DNA from: Bacteroidota bacterium
GTDB lineage: Bacteria; Bacteroidota; Bacteroidia; 2-12-FULL-35-15
Assembly: GCA_025963715.1 (NCBI GenBank)
Contig: JAOQAG010000004.1
Span: 1 to 64,000, forward strand
Direction: 5' to 3'
DNA length: 64,000 bases
Shown here: positions 43,503 through 53,406 of the stretch, one piece after another
How positions within the stretch are numbered: position 1 is the stretch's first letter
Layout: each line of letters starts with the position of its first letter
Notes under the pieces: generated by a model
Databases searched by the model: none
Seen by the model: the letters and a program-made list of their open reading frames with translations, nothing else
What the model was told of the DNA's origin: nothing
Position numbers and translations under genes: made by a program

Positions 43503-46500
43503 TAGTTTGCTTTCGTAACGGTATAAGTGATCACTACTTTGCACATGATCAGGTTGCTGTTTGCCTGCATACTTCCCCAGCGTAAATAATAAGTATAAAC
43601 CGAATTATTTACAACCGGAGATGAAATGGTGGTGGTACTTAATGACTGGATATTTGTGTTTGTGCCTGTAGTTGCCGGTGCAGAAGCCATTATAAGCGAA
43701 TTACCGGCAGCAGTACCGACAGCATAATCGTTTCTCCACAATTGCAGCGGCTGCGTATTATACGTTCCATCTTTATCAATTACAAATGCTTCCAGTTTTG
43801 TTACAGTTGCACCATCAGGCAAATTTACCGGTGCCTGCAGGTAGGCAACTACAGTCGCACTTCCATCCGGCACATACAATCCGTAAGGCCCTATAGTCGT
43901 TGTATAAGTGGCACCTTCCTGTGTAAATGCCGGTGGTGAAATGCTGTAATACGATGTTTTTGCACTACTGTACATGTAATCGTTTGCAGCAGGGATCATC
44001 ACGTTCCCTATTACTTCCAGCTTTTGTCCCGGTGCCGGATTTCCAATCCCTACATTTCCACCCATGAACTGGAAATTTCCTGTACCTTCAAAATCTGTAT
44101 AAAAATAATTTCCTGCGGATCCACCCAATACGTCACCTATCTTCACACCGTTTCCATCTATTCCAAAACCGGCATTCCCCCCGTTATCATACGCCACTAA
44201 TGAATAAGCCGGGTCTGTACCGCCAAAGATCCCGGTATGCCCGTTTCCATCGATGGTGATGCGCGGCGTATTGTTGGTCCAAAAATCCATTGTGTTGGTG
44301 CTGTTGTTATACCGGATCACACCTTTACCCGGCGTACCTGCAACGCCAAACATCAGTGAAGACGCAAGAGAAGAGCTTGTTAAAAGGCTGATCGCAGGTG
44401 CTGTTGTTGTATTGTTAATTTGCAGCATCTGCCCCGGCGTTGCTGTTCCAATCCCTACGTTTCCACCATTGAAGATGGCGCTGTAGTTCACATCCGCACC
44501 GGATACATTCACTAATAATCCCTGGTTGACCTGGCCTGTTGTAGGTGACCATGATCCGGTAGATTCGATAGAAAGTCCTGTTTTTGTTGATCCTGAGCCG
44601 CCTGCTTTTGTAACAAGATTTTGAACCAGCATGCCGATGTTATCAATAGACCTGTCGCCTGAGTTCACCACCGTAAGCGCTCCACCAGAAATGGCACCTG
44701 TCATAGGGTTCTGGATCGTGGCAACATAACCAGAAGTAGTCGCATTATCCGATATTTTTGTTTGTCCGTTTACCTGGAATTTCACTGTTGGCACAATACC
44801 TACCCCCACATTTGTTCCGTCGCTGTATAAATTACTTGTTGCTGTCCATGTTCCCGAGTTATTGTACAATGTTTGCCCGGTGGTTCCTATGGGAAGCAAC
44901 CCGCTGATCGGGTTCAGCGTTACATTCGTTACTCTTCCGAATCCATCCGTAGTGATCGATGGCACTTGCGTGGAAGAGCCGTATGTTCCTGGCGTTCCTA
45001 TAGATCCAAGGCCAATTGTGCCGGATGTAGTGATCGTACCGCCGATTAAGCCCGTACCTGCAGTAATGCTGGTTACGGTACCGCCGCCTACGCTAAGCGT
45101 TGACCATACAGCACCATCGAAATAAGAAAATTTATTCAGTGTGGCATCGTACACGATCAAACCGGCTATTGGCGAAGCAATGGCCAGTTTTTGAGCACTG
45201 GTCATGCGCGGGATCAAAATACCTTTTGTGGTGGATGTAATATCCAGCTGGGCTGCTGCATTTGGAGTAATGGTACCCAATCCAAGGTTTCCGGCAGTAA
45301 AATCACCATAGATCAACGGCGGATTGGTGGTAGAGTTTGCAATGTAAAGCTTGTTGGAACCTGTTTCATTGTAACCTGCATTTAATCCTAAAAACACATT
45401 CCCGCTTCCGCTCGTATTTGTAAAGCCAGCATGATATCCTAAAGCAGTATTTGTATTACCTGATAAATTATTATACAAGGCTTCAAATCCAACAGCAGTA
45501 TTACTTGCACCGTTTGTATTCAATGCCATTGTATTGTATCCGTATGCAACGTTCGAGCTTCCGTTACTGGATGATAAACTTCCATATCCAACAGCTGTAT
45601 TATTGCTTCCTGTTGTGTTCCCGAACATTGAAAAATATCCCGCTGCCGTATTATTTTGTCCTAATGTGTTAGCCGAAAGCGAATTATTTCCAAAGGCCGC
45701 ATTGTCCTGTCCCTGTGAATTTGCTGTAAGTGCGCTTGTACCAATAGCGGTATTGGATCCTCCTGTTGTATTGGTTTTTAATGCACCCTGCCCCACCGCA
45801 GTATTTAACGTACCCGATGTATTTGCCTGTAATGCCTGGTAACCGATTGCGGTGATCCCTGCTGCAGTATTTACATTTCCGGCCTGGTAACCATACACCG
45901 TTTGTCCGCCCGCATCTATCCTTCCGGCCTTTTGGTTATTCACTTTCATATTAAAAGGAACGTTATCAGTTGTACCGATAAAATTAGTCCCGTCAACCGT
46001 TCCCGAATTTCCTACTGTCAGCCAGGATGCGTTTGTGGATGTGATCGGTCCACCCGATCCCGCCGTTGCAGCAAGTGTAAGTGTTCCTGCAGGGTTAAAT
46101 GTTAAGGAAGTCAGCGTCCAGGTTGGGCCTGTTGAACCCGTATTACCCGTTAAGCCAGTGTTTCCTGTATTTCCGGTATTTCCGGTATTTCCGGTAGCAC
46201 CCACAATTCCTGTAGGCCCTGTGTTACCGGTTGCACCGATGGTTCCTGTAGATCCGGTGTTTCCCGTATTTCCGCTCGGGCCAACCAATGAAACACCTGC
46301 TCCCGGCCATACTGTTGTTTTAGGTCCGTATAAAATGTTAGTGCTTGTATTAATATAAAAATCACCAACCGATCCAATTCCCACCGTAGGATTTACCGTT
46401 CCGTTCAGCACGCTTGTTCCTGTTGAACCTGTAGCGCCCGTTATTCCTGTATTTCCGGTTGATCCAACAATACCTGTACCTCCGGTTGCACCGGTAGTAC

Positions 46501-47716
46501 CCGTTACACCTATAGTTCCCGTAGCTCCGGTATTACCTGTTGCACCAACTACACCTGTTGAACCTGTAACTCCTGTATTTCCAGTATTACCAATAGTTCC
46601 GGTTGATCCCGTTATTCCGGTATTACCCGTTGCACCAACTATACCGGTTGAACCTGTAACTCCTGTATTTCCAGTATTACCGATAGTTCCGGTTGATCCC
46701 GTTATTCCGGTATTACCTGTTGCACCAACGATGCCGGTTGAACCTGTGGCACCGGTAAGGCCTGTATTACCAGTAGCACCAACTGTTCCCGTAGATCCTG
46801 TTGCGCCGGGATTTCCGGTTGCACCTGTATTACCTGCTAATCCTGTACTGCCTGTTGCTCCATCCGCTCCGCTATTTCCGGTGGCGCCTGTTGCACCAAC
46901 ACCGGTTGGGCCTACCAGGCCGGTTGATCCGGTTACACCTGTAGGGCCATATAATACACCGGTAATAATGCTTGCACCACTACCATAAGTAATTGTTAAT
47001 GTTCCGTCTCCATTATCTGTAATTCCTGTAATGGCTGCTCCTGTTACACCTGTTACACCTGTTGCTCCGGTTGATCCATCGGCACCGGTTGTACCCGTTG
47101 ATCCTACCGGGCCTGCTATTGTGGATGCAGCACCGGTTACACCCGTTGCGCCGGTTATTCCATCAGCACCGGTTACACCCGTAGAACCTACGGGACCTGC
47201 TACTGTTGATGCTGCGCCTGTGGCACCTGTAACTCCCACTGCACCTGTAGCGCCGGTTGGGCCTGCCACTGTTGATGCAGCGCCCGTTGCACCGGTTGCG
47301 CCCGTTAAACCACCGCCAGCATTTGCTGCATACAAGGCATAAGGAACGCTTTGCATCTGTACACGCCCCATGCTGATAAAGCCGCTTCCGCTGCCATCAT
47401 CTACTTCTACTTCTAAATATCTTGCTCCACCAGCCCAGTTGATACTGTTAAAGCTGGTTGTATTTGCACTTCCGATCACGCTTGTGAATAAACCGTAAAC
47501 GTTGGTGGTAACACCTGTATGGGTTTCCTGGAATAAGTTTGTACCGCCGGTAACTGCATCCCAAATGGTAAAACGCACATCAATACTGGTACTGATCACC
47601 GGACCGCCGGAACTGGTACGCGCTACTGCCTGGTAATTAATCCCTGAAGGTGGTGCCTGGCTAAAACCTAAAGCTGATAACAGGATCAGTAAAAACAATA
47701 GTAAAGTTTTTTTCAT
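43502..47716 (-). CDS. Collagen-like (Gly-X-Thr) surface fibre protein
   Basis: The 1404-residue protein has a signal peptide (to LGFSQ), an N-terminal beta domain (about 22-130), then a long collagen-like region (about 135-580) of [19 protein letters not shown]-type triplets interrupted by a small non-collagen segment. YadA-head-like repeats (about 640-790: [37 protein letters not shown]) and a tail-fibre-like C-terminal region ([20 protein letters not shown]-type) follow. Triple-helical assembly as a trimeric fibre is likely by analogy. There is no T9SS sorting domain on this protein; the next gene carries one. The triplets are low-complexity at DNA level. Confidence 0.85.
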   Translation of the reverse strand: MKKTLLLFLLILLSALGFSQAPPSGINYQAVARTSSGGPVISTSIDVRFTIWDAVTGGTNLFQETHTGVTTNVYGLFTSVIGSANTTSFNSINWAGGARYLEVEVDDGSGSGFISMGRVQMQSVPYALYAANAGGGLTGATGATGAASTVAGPTGATGAVGVTGATGAASTVAGPVGSTGVTGADGITGATGVTGAASTIAGPVGSTGTTGADGSTGATGVTGVTGAAITGITDNGDGTLTITYGSGASIITGVLYGPTGVTGSTGLVGPTGVGATGATGNSGADGATGSTGLAGNTGATGNPGATGSTGTVGATGNTGLTGATGSTGIVGATGNTGITGSTGTIGNTGNTGVTGSTGIVGATGNTGITGSTGTIGNTGNTGVTGSTGVVGATGNTGATGTIGVTGTTGATGGTGIVGSTGNTGITGATGSTGTSVLNGTVNPTVGIGSVGDFYINTSTNILYGPKTTVWPGAGVSLVGPSGNTGNTGSTGTIGATGNTGPTGIVGATGNTGNTGNTGNTGLTGNTGSTGPTWTLTSLTFNPAGTLTLAATAGSGGPITSTNASWLTVGNSGTVDGTNFIGTTDNVPFNMKVNNQKAGRIDAGGQTVYGYQAGNVNTAAGITAIGYQALQANTSGTLNTAVGQGALKTNTTGGSNTAIGTSALTANSQGQDNAAFGNNSLSANTLGQNNTAAGYFSMFGNTTGSNNTAVGYGSLSSSNGSSNVAYGYNTMALNTNGASNTAVGFEALYNNLSGNTNTALGYHAGFTNTSGSGNVFLGLNAGYNETGSNKLYIANSTTNPPLIYGDFTAGNLGLGTITPNAAAQLDITSTTKGILIPRMTSAQKLAIASPIAGLIVYDATLNKFSYFDGAVWSTLSVGGGTVTSITAGTGLIGGTITTSGTIGLGSIGTPGTYGSSTQVPSITTDGFGRVTNVTLNPISGLLPIGTTGQTLYNNSGTWTATSNLYSDGTNVGVGIVPTVKFQVNGQTKISDNATTSGYVATIQNPMTGAISGGALTVVNSGDRSIDNIGMLVQNLVTKAGGSGSTKTGLSIESTGSWSPTTGQVNQGLLVNVSGADVNYSAIFNGGNVGIGTATPGQMLQINNTTTAPAISLLTSSSLASSLMFGVAGTPGKGVIRYNNSTNTMDFWTNNTPRITIDGNGHTGIFGGTDPAYSLVAYDNGGNAGFGIDGNGVKIGDVLGGSAGNYFYTDFEGTGNFQFMGGNVGIGNPAPGQKLEVIGNVMIPAANDYMYSSAKTSYYSISPPAFTQEGATYTTTIGPYGLYVPDGSATVVAYLQAPVNLPDGATVTKLEAFVIDKDGTYNTQPLQLWRNDYAVGTAAGNSLIMASAPATTGTNTNIQSLSTTTISSPVVNNSVYTYYLRWGSMQANSNLIMCKVVITYTVTKAN

Positions 47717-47752
47717 GGTATTTTTTATTAATCAGTTTTTGAATGGAAGAGC

Positions 47753-47830
47753 TTATTTTACGAAAGATGCGGGCATCATCGTAACAAAAAAAGAGTATAA
47801 AAAGAAAAACCAGAGTAGAAATCTTTTCAT
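47753..47830 (-). CDS. Possible 25-residue hydrophobic leader peptide
   Basis: ATG at 47830 opens MKRFLLWFFFLYSFFVTMMP followed by ASFVK and TAA, too short for the track. It lies 36 bases ahead of the collagen-like gene in the same strand. A basic N-terminus and a single hydrophobic helix suit a small membrane peptide or an upstream regulatory ORF. Chance occurrence is possible. Confidence 0.3.
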   Translation of the reverse strand: MKRFLLWFFFLYSFFVTMMPASFVK

Positions 47831-47932
47831 GCCTTATTTATATTCCACGGAATAAAAATAGACAATTTTAGTTATAATCAAAGTGGATTATTTTGAAAAA
47901 AGAGAAGGCAGGAAACAAATTAACTAGCTGAT

Positions 47933-49720
47933 TTACTGAATCTTTACACCAATTACAAGAATGTCATCCACCTGATCAAGCGGGCCGCGCCATTCCTCAA
48001 TTGTTTGGTTCAGGAATTCCTTTTGTTTGTCGATCGGATGCTTGTGAACATCCAGTAAAAGATCACGGAAATGATTGGCCATAAACTTTTTACCATTCGG
48101 GCCGCCAAACTGATCGGCATAACCGTCGGAGAAGATATAGATCACATCTCCTTGTTGTAATTTAAAGGTATGATTGGTAAATTTCTTTTTCTCTTCGCCT
48201 AAAAACAAACCGATCGGGAATTTATCCGCTTTTGTTTGGATCAGCTGTCCATCACGAATAACATAAAGCGGATTAAACGCACCCGCATATTGCAATTCCA
48301 TAGCGTTGTAATCAATGGTGCAAAACGAAAGGTCCATCCCGTCTTTGGCCTGTGATTCTTCATGGCCGTGGTGTAATGTTTCACTCACACCTTCATTCAA
48401 TGCATCAAGGATCAGGGAAGGTGTTGTAAAATTATTATTGTTAACGGAATGTTTTAAAATATTGTATCCTACGATGCTCATAAAAGCTCCGGGTACACCG
48501 TGACCGGTACAATCCACAGCTGCAAACATGGTTTTACCATCTTTTTCATCGATCCAGTAAAAATCGCCGCTGACAATATCCTTTGGTTTATATAATACAA
48601 ATGAATTGGGTAATACACGTTTTACCAGGCTGTCCGGCGGCAGGATCGCTTCCTGGATCCGTTTCGCATATTTGATACTATCGGTCACATGCTTGTACAG
48701 CACTTCCAGCTCTTCGTTCTTGGTTTCGATCTCTTCTTTCTGACGCACCACTTCTTCTGTACGCTCAATTACTTTTGCTTCGAGCACACGCTCATTCTCA
48801 CGCAAATCTTCCCGCATTTTTAATAAGGCTGCGCCCAATGTATCATCTTTACTCAAAGGACGGTAATGCGAATCAAAGTTACCGGAACCTACCTGTTTCG
48901 CAAACTGTGTGGTGCGTGCCATTCCATCCACCAGGTCGTTCAACGCGATGGACATTTCACCGATCTCATCATTTCTGTCTTTGATGCGCTCGGTTGGCAA
49001 TACGCCTCTTCCCATGGATAACAATATTTTTTTCAATTGCTGGATCGGGCGAACAATGGTTCTTACCGTATATACTGCAATTAAAAGTCCGCCCACAACA
49101 AGCAAGATCCCCAGCCACACAACAATTTTTTGCAGGAACGTAAAGGAATCCAGCATTTTATCGGAATTATCGGTTGCATTCGAATTTTGTTTATCAATAA
49201 GCTTGCTTAAATTTTCGTTGATCACCTGGAATTGCGGCTCCAGATCCTCAAATGGCAGCTGCGCTACAAATTTCACATTGGAATCGTTGTACGTATCAAA
49301 GGAATTTAACGTGGCCATTACATCCTCTTTGTAGCTTTTGAACATTTTCTCTACCAGTGCAAGGATCGCATCAGCGCTTTTCTGCTCATCTTTGTTCCAG
49401 TTTACCGAATATTTTTTAATGTTGGTTTTTACTTCCGGATATTCATAATCCAGCAAATGGCGCAACGCTTTTTTGTGCGCGGCATCATCACCTGTTTGAA
49501 CGTAAAACCATTTGGTAATAAGTAATTTGGAACGGTTGAGCAAGTTGTCCAGCTCTTTCAGCGTAGCCACCGAAGGATTGTAGATCTCGGTAACCTGGTC
49601 GGTTTTTTTGCGACTGTCGTTAAGAGTAACGTTGGTAAGTAAAAACGCTATAATTGTCAAAAAAATGATTATGCCAAAGCCCAATCCTATTTTTCTACCA
49701 ATTGTAAATCTTAATTTCAT
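47933..49720 (-). CDS. Membrane-bound SpoIIE-type serine phosphatase with HAMP domain
   Basis: The 595-residue protein has helix 1 (about 10-30), a periplasmic helical sensor-like region (about 31-190, 4-helix-bundle type), helix 2 (about 195-215), HAMP (about 216-270), a coiled coil (about 290-345, KVIERTEEVVRQKEEIETKN), then a PP2C/SpoIIE phosphatase (about 360-595: DIVSGDFYWIDEKDGKTMFA, AAVDCTGHGVPGAFMSIVGY, IFSDGYADQFGGPNGKKF) with its metal-binding aspartates. It probably dephosphorylates an anti-sigma-factor antagonist or similar partner, which is not encoded here. It ends a YfiR-TPR-SpoIIE operon. Confidence 0.9.
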   Translation of the reverse strand: MKLRFTIGRKIGLGFGIIIFLTIIAFLLTNVTLNDSRKKTDQVTEIYNPSVATLKELDNLLNRSKLLITKWFYVQTGDDAAHKKALRHLLDYEYPEVKTNIKKYSVNWNKDEQKSADAILALVEKMFKSYKEDVMATLNSFDTYNDSNVKFVAQLPFEDLEPQFQVINENLSKLIDKQNSNATDNSDKMLDSFTFLQKIVVWLGILLVVGGLLIAVYTVRTIVRPIQQLKKILLSMGRGVLPTERIKDRNDEIGEMSIALNDLVDGMARTTQFAKQVGSGNFDSHYRPLSKDDTLGAALLKMREDLRENERVLEAKVIERTEEVVRQKEEIETKNEELEVLYKHVTDSIKYAKRIQEAILPPDSLVKRVLPNSFVLYKPKDIVSGDFYWIDEKDGKTMFAAVDCTGHGVPGAFMSIVGYNILKHSVNNNNFTTPSLILDALNEGVSETLHHGHEESQAKDGMDLSFCTIDYNAMELQYAGAFNPLYVIRDGQLIQTKADKFPIGLFLGEEKKKFTNHTFKLQQGDVIYIFSDGYADQFGGPNGKKFMANHFRDLLLDVHKHPIDKQKEFLNQTIEEWRGPLDQVDDILVIGVKIQ

Positions 49721-49754
49721 ATACTGCCCGGAGTAGCGTAATATTAATACTAAC

Positions 49755-50663
49755 CTATTTTTGTTTTTCTATTTCTTCCAGTTTTTGCTTGTACATGTTT
49801 GATTTATCAAACTCGTTCAAGCTAAAATAAATACCTGACAGACCCAACAGCGTTTCTCTGCGTTTTGGATCCAGCTCGTATGCTTTTTCCATGAAAGGAA
49901 GTGATTCTTTAAATAAGTTAATGGAATTGTCCTGGATGTCGTTCAGCGCCACAATGTCCAGATCGTAATCGGATTGATTGATGAGGTTTACCGCCTGGTT
50001 GTAATACAAAATCCCCATGTTGTAATTGGCAGCAATGTTATTCGGATCTATCGCCAGAATTTTGTTGTACGCATCTTTCGCCAGCTTCAAAAATTCAATT
50101 TTTCCTTTGCGGTCGCTTTCAAATACTTTGGTGTAAAGCGATGCAATGGCCAGTGTAAAATCAATGTCTTTTTGCTGAATGTTTGCAGGTGTAGGATCTA
50201 CCAGCAAATAATATTCTTTGAAAATATCAAAATTAGCGATCGCGATCTTATAATCGATGGAATCAAGGCTGGCTCCGGCATCATTGTACAGCGTGGTACA
50301 CAGGTACTTAATGTTTTTCACATTCTCCTGTACATTTTCCTGGGCGGTATCCAGCTCTATCGATTTTTTGAATGATTTCAGCGCCACGATCCGGGAAGTG
50401 GATTGTTTATTTCCTTTTTCGCTTTTGTTGTAAATGGATTTGTAGATAAAACCGCGAACATACCATGATTTGCCATCTCCGGCAGTTTCGGGATGTAAAA
50501 CAACAGCATCGATGTTCACTTTAGCGCTATCGAGATTTCCCTGCTGCAAGAACGTATACGCAGCGTTGAATTTACGCTGCTGCGCTTTGCCCACTATTGT
50601 TGCGAAAAGCAGCAATAACGTAAAACAAATGGTTCTTTTTAAGTTTAACATCTTAATTATCAT
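49755..50663 (-). CDS. TPR protein of the YfiR-SpoIIE operon
   Basis: This 302-residue protein has a signal peptide (ending VGKAQ) and TPR-like repeats (about 30-290: NAAYTFLQQGNLDSAKVNID, AFNKILAIDPNNIAANYNMG-type, MEKAYELDPKRRETLLGLSG). Starts at 50663 or 50651 are both possible; the shorter gives MLNLKRTICFTLLLL. It lies 34 bases upstream of the phosphatase and 17 bases downstream of the yfiR-like gene. It is a probable periplasmic scaffold linking the two. Confidence 0.85.
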   Translation of the reverse strand: MIIKMLNLKRTICFTLLLLFATIVGKAQQRKFNAAYTFLQQGNLDSAKVNIDAVVLHPETAGDGKSWYVRGFIYKSIYNKSEKGNKQSTSRIVALKSFKKSIELDTAQENVQENVKNIKYLCTTLYNDAGASLDSIDYKIAIANFDIFKEYYLLVDPTPANIQQKDIDFTLAIASLYTKVFESDRKGKIEFLKLAKDAYNKILAIDPNNIAANYNMGILYYNQAVNLINQSDYDLDIVALNDIQDNSINLFKESLPFMEKAYELDPKRRETLLGLSGIYFSLNEFDKSNMYKQKLEEIEKQK

Positions 50664-50680
50664 GTAAATATATAAAAAAA

Positions 50681-51214
50681 TTATTTAACCTGTACCGACA
50701 TATCCACCAGCGTGGTTGCGACCTTGAGTTTATACTTCTCTATATTTGCTTTGTTCAATTCGATCTTCTGTTTATTTTCTACAATTGAAAAGTTTATGCC
50801 CGATCCCAGCTTTGTTAATCCGGCTTTATCTGTAACAATGAGCGTGCTTTTACCGGTTACTTTTTTGATCACTTCGGGCAGTTCGTCCGAGCTGTTTGTT
50901 AAAATGTAAATAATGTGACATTGTGCTGCTTCCGCCGGATTACCAATGCTTTTGATCTCCAGTTTCTGAGCGCCTACGGTTTTGGAAGCCGCCATTTTAC
51001 TCAGCTCATTAAACAGGGGAATGTTGGTACCATATACGCCAATTACAAAGTTGCCGGATTTGTAGTTGTCCGGCCATTCAATGTATTTCGTAAAATTGTA
51101 GATGTAAATTGCCTTGATGCGGGCACCGGCCTCTTCCGATTGGTCCATCCGGATCGCTGCACTTTGCGTGAGCAACAAAATCGGGAGTACTAATATGAAA
51201 AGTAGTTTCTTCAT
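50681..51214 (-). CDS. YfiR-family periplasmic protein (DUF4154)
   Basis: A signal peptide is followed by a YfiR core (about 25-177): IKAIYIYNFTKYIEWPDNYK, FVIGVYGTNIPLF, GAQKLEIKSIGNPAEAAQCH, LIVTDKAGLTKLGSGINFSI are family hallmarks. In Pseudomonas YfiR is a periplasmic repressor of the diguanylate cyclase YfiN. Here the downstream effector appears to be a HAMP-containing SpoIIE phosphatase rather than a cyclase. It is the first gene of the operon, preceded by a TATATTTG box. Confidence 0.92.
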   Translation of the reverse strand: MKKLLFILVLPILLLTQSAAIRMDQSEEAGARIKAIYIYNFTKYIEWPDNYKSGNFVIGVYGTNIPLFNELSKMAASKTVGAQKLEIKSIGNPAEAAQCHIIYILTNSSDELPEVIKKVTGKSTLIVTDKAGLTKLGSGINFSIVENKQKIELNKANIEKYKLKVATTLVDMSVQVK

Positions 51215-51261
51215 TCGTTCAAAATGCCTAAAGCAAATTGTTAGCCAGTTTTTTTAACGCA

Positions 51262-51269
51262 CAAATATA
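51262..51269 (-). promoter_or_regulatory. -7 box for the yfiR-like operon
   Basis: TATATTTG on the minus strand matches the consensus; a -33 element at the usual spacing is weak. The leader would be about 40 nt. Confidence 0.5.
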
Positions 51270-51350
51270 AACAAATTTACATGATCCGGCACCCAATCTT
51301 TAGGATCTGCAAGAGCGGGATTTTATACTGGATTTAAGCAATAAAAATCC

Positions 51351-51358
51351 TATTTTTG
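51351..51358 (+). promoter_or_regulatory. -7 box for the sigma-factor gene
   Basis: TATTTTTG at 51351-51358 matches TAnnTTTG and overlaps the GTG used by the track ORF. Transcription would start about 51363-51367, so the ATG at 51367 would be at or within a few bases of the 5' end, i.e. a leaderless or almost leaderless mRNA. Confidence 0.55.
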
Positions 51359-51366
51359 TGCTACGC

Positions 51367-51960
51367 ATGTACGCTACAGAACTCCATACACTTGATGATC
51401 TGCAATTGGTTGCCCGTTATAAACAAACCGGCGACAATAACTGCGTGGGTGTATTGTTCCAGCGTTACACCCACCTGGTGTTTGGTGTGTGCATGAAATA
51501 CCTGAAAGATGAAGATGACAGCAAAGATGCTTCCATGCAGCTGTTTGAAAAATTATTGACCGATCTGAAAAAGCACGAGATCCAGCAATTTAAAGCCTGG
51601 CTGCACATGGTTTGCAAAAATTTTTGCCTGATGCAGCTGCGCTCCGGTTCGGCTAAACTTAAACACAACAAGGCCATGCAGCAGGATTTGGGAGCGCTTA
51701 TGGAAACCGACCTGAACGCGCATCTTGTACATGAAAACACAAAAGAAATACAGCTCACACACATGGAAGAATGCATGAAAGGGCTGAATGAGGAACAGCG
51801 CCTGTGTGTGGAATTGTTTTACCTGCAGGAAAAAAGTTATAGTGAAATTACCGAAACAACCAGCTTTAGCATGAATAATGTAAAAAGCTATATACAAAAC
51901 GGCAAACGGAATTTAAAGATCTGCATCGAATCGCGCAGCAGTGTATTGCAACAAAAATGA
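51367..51960 (+). CDS. RNA polymerase sigma-70 family (ECF-type) factor
   Basis: The protein of 197 residues contains sigma region 2 (about 20-90: DDLQLVARYKQTGDNNCVGV, LFQRYTHLVFGVCMKYLKDE, ASMQLFEKLLTDLKKHEIQQ, FKAWLHMVCKNFCLMQLRS) and region 4 (about 135-190: CMKGLNEEQRLCVELFYLQE, YSEITETTSFSMNNVKSYIQ, GKRNLKIC). The GTG start of the track is rejected because it overlaps the -7 box. The stop overlaps the next start as ATGA, so it is coupled to a membrane anti-sigma factor-like gene. Confidence 0.9.
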   Translation: MYATELHTLDDLQLVARYKQTGDNNCVGVLFQRYTHLVFGVCMKYLKDEDDSKDASMQLFEKLLTDLKKHEIQQFKAWLHMVCKNFCLMQLRSGSAKLKHNKAMQQDLGALMETDLNAHLVHENTKEIQLTHMEECMKGLNEEQRLCVELFYLQEKSYSEITETTSFSMNNVKSYIQNGKRNLKICIESRSSVLQQK

Positions 51961-53312
51961 GTGAAAAATTAAAACATACATTATATACGCCTACGGATTG
52001 TATTTCGGAGCAAACGATGTTTGATTACATCGACCACGCTCTTTCTCCGAAACAACAGCACGTGGTGGAAAAGCATTTGCTGGAATGTGAGCTGTGCTCG
52101 GACGCAATGGATGGTTTAAGACTGGTAAAGAACCGCAACATTATTGGAACGATCAATCAACAGGTTGCCGAAAAAATGGCAATGCCGCCGGTTGTAAAAA
52201 AATCAGGAGGGTTCAATTATAAAATAGTCATGTCGGTCGCGGCCGGATTGTTATTGCTAATGGGCGGCCTTTTCTTTTTCAATCACTTAGCGCCGCCATC
52301 TGCGGAAGAAAAAGCAACGGTTGCTGATCTGAAAACAGATCAAAAAGCAAAAGAAATACAAAACGAAACAACACCGGGAACCGGTAAACCGGCAACTCCA
52401 TCCGGCACGGTAACAACAAAAAACAAAGCGGTTGACCGATCGGAAGCAAACGATCAATCTCCTGCGCCTGTATTAAAAGAAGAGGAAGCAAAACAGGAAA
52501 GACCGGCACAGGAAACGGCGCCGGATGAATTACGGAAAGCTGAAAACACAGAAAAAACAGAAACGACCGTTGCACTGGAAGGCGCAGCTGCAAATGCAAA
52601 ATTAACGGACAGTATTTCCGTTGCTGACAAAGGCACGGGAACTTACACCTACGAATGGAACACGCCAAAAACCGACAAGGATGATGGTAATTCAGCCGGA
52701 GCAGGGGCTCTGGCACCACAAAAAGAAGAAGATAAAAATCAGGCAGCTACTTATGCTGTGGTAACGGAACAATTGGCCGATGAAGCGAAAGATCAAAAAG
52801 CAGAAAAAATGAAAGCGAAAAAAGCGCCGGAAGAGAAAAAAGCAAATGCTGTTGCCGGTGATTACAAAGCTACGCCCTCTACTTCAGAAACTCCGGCTTA
52901 CGCTCCGCCGGATCTTGCACAAAATTACAATAAGGTGATCAAAGGAGATTCTATCAGTACAATCTCCGGCTTGAGTAACAATTCAATAACTGCTTTTGTT
53001 GACCAAACGCCGGAGTTTCCGGGAGGAAATGCTGCCTTGTTAAAATTTATCAGCAGCAATGCCAAATGGCCGGTGCAGGCTGCAGGAAAAGAAATAACAG
53101 CAACAAAAATTTACGTACAATTTACGATTGATAAATACGGAAATGTAAAAAATCCGAAGATCCTGAAAGGCATCAACGACGGGTATGACAAGGAAGCATT
53201 GCGCGTTGTAAGCCTGATGCCGAAATGGAAACCGGCAATATCCGGCGGCAAAACCACTGCGTATGTTTATTCGATGCAGATTTTGACCGATCAAAAATTA
53301 AATGCAAAGTAG
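51957..53312 (+). CDS. Zinc-finger anti-sigma-like protein fused to a TonB C-terminal domain
   Basis: The cytoplasmic N-terminus (about 1-85) carries a zf-HC2/ZAS motif, KHLLECELCSDAMDG (H-x3-C-x2-C about 39-46), as in anti-sigma factors. A transmembrane helix (about 88-109) and a long Lys/Glu/Ala-rich linker (110-330) follow. The C-terminal 100 residues are a TonB_C domain (VDQTPEFPGGNAALLKFISS, IYVQFTIDKYGNVKNPKILK, LMPKWKPAISGGKT). It is translationally coupled to the sigma factor. The fusion suggests that the sigma factor may respond to contact with outer-membrane TonB-dependent receptors; that link is inference. Anti-sigma activity is inferred from position and the zinc motif. Confidence 0.85.
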   Translation: MSEKLKHTLYTPTDCISEQTMFDYIDHALSPKQQHVVEKHLLECELCSDAMDGLRLVKNRNIIGTINQQVAEKMAMPPVVKKSGGFNYKIVMSVAAGLLLLMGGLFFFNHLAPPSAEEKATVADLKTDQKAKEIQNETTPGTGKPATPSGTVTTKNKAVDRSEANDQSPAPVLKEEEAKQERPAQETAPDELRKAENTEKTETTVALEGAAANAKLTDSISVADKGTGTYTYEWNTPKTDKDDGNSAGAGALAPQKEEDKNQAATYAVVTEQLADEAKDQKAEKMKAKKAPEEKKANAVAGDYKATPSTSETPAYAPPDLAQNYNKVIKGDSISTISGLSNNSITAFVDQTPEFPGGNAALLKFISSNAKWPVQAAGKEITATKIYVQFTIDKYGNVKNPKILKGINDGYDKEALRVVSLMPKWKPAISGGKTTAYVYSMQILTDQKLNAK

Positions 53313-53381
53313 CGCCCGCTATTAACATTCCGCTTTTAATAAACTTTTTATTTCAGTCCGAAAAACGCCTGTATTCCGTTT

Positions 53382-53389
53382 TACATTTG
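53382..53389 (+). promoter_or_regulatory. -7 box of the NlpC/P60 gene
   Basis: TACATTTG matches the consensus, 17 bases before the ATG; the -33 element is weak. It suggests separate transcription from the sigma/anti-sigma pair. Confidence 0.5.
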
Positions 53390-53406
53390 AGAAACGTGAA
53401 ACCAAC

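Noticed and set aside
46035-47342. Proline/valine-rich plus-strand ORFs (for example 46035-46358, 46731-46988, 47031-47342)
   Set aside because: They are antisense shadows of the collagen-like Gly-X-Thr coding sequence, which gives PV-type repeats on the other strand.
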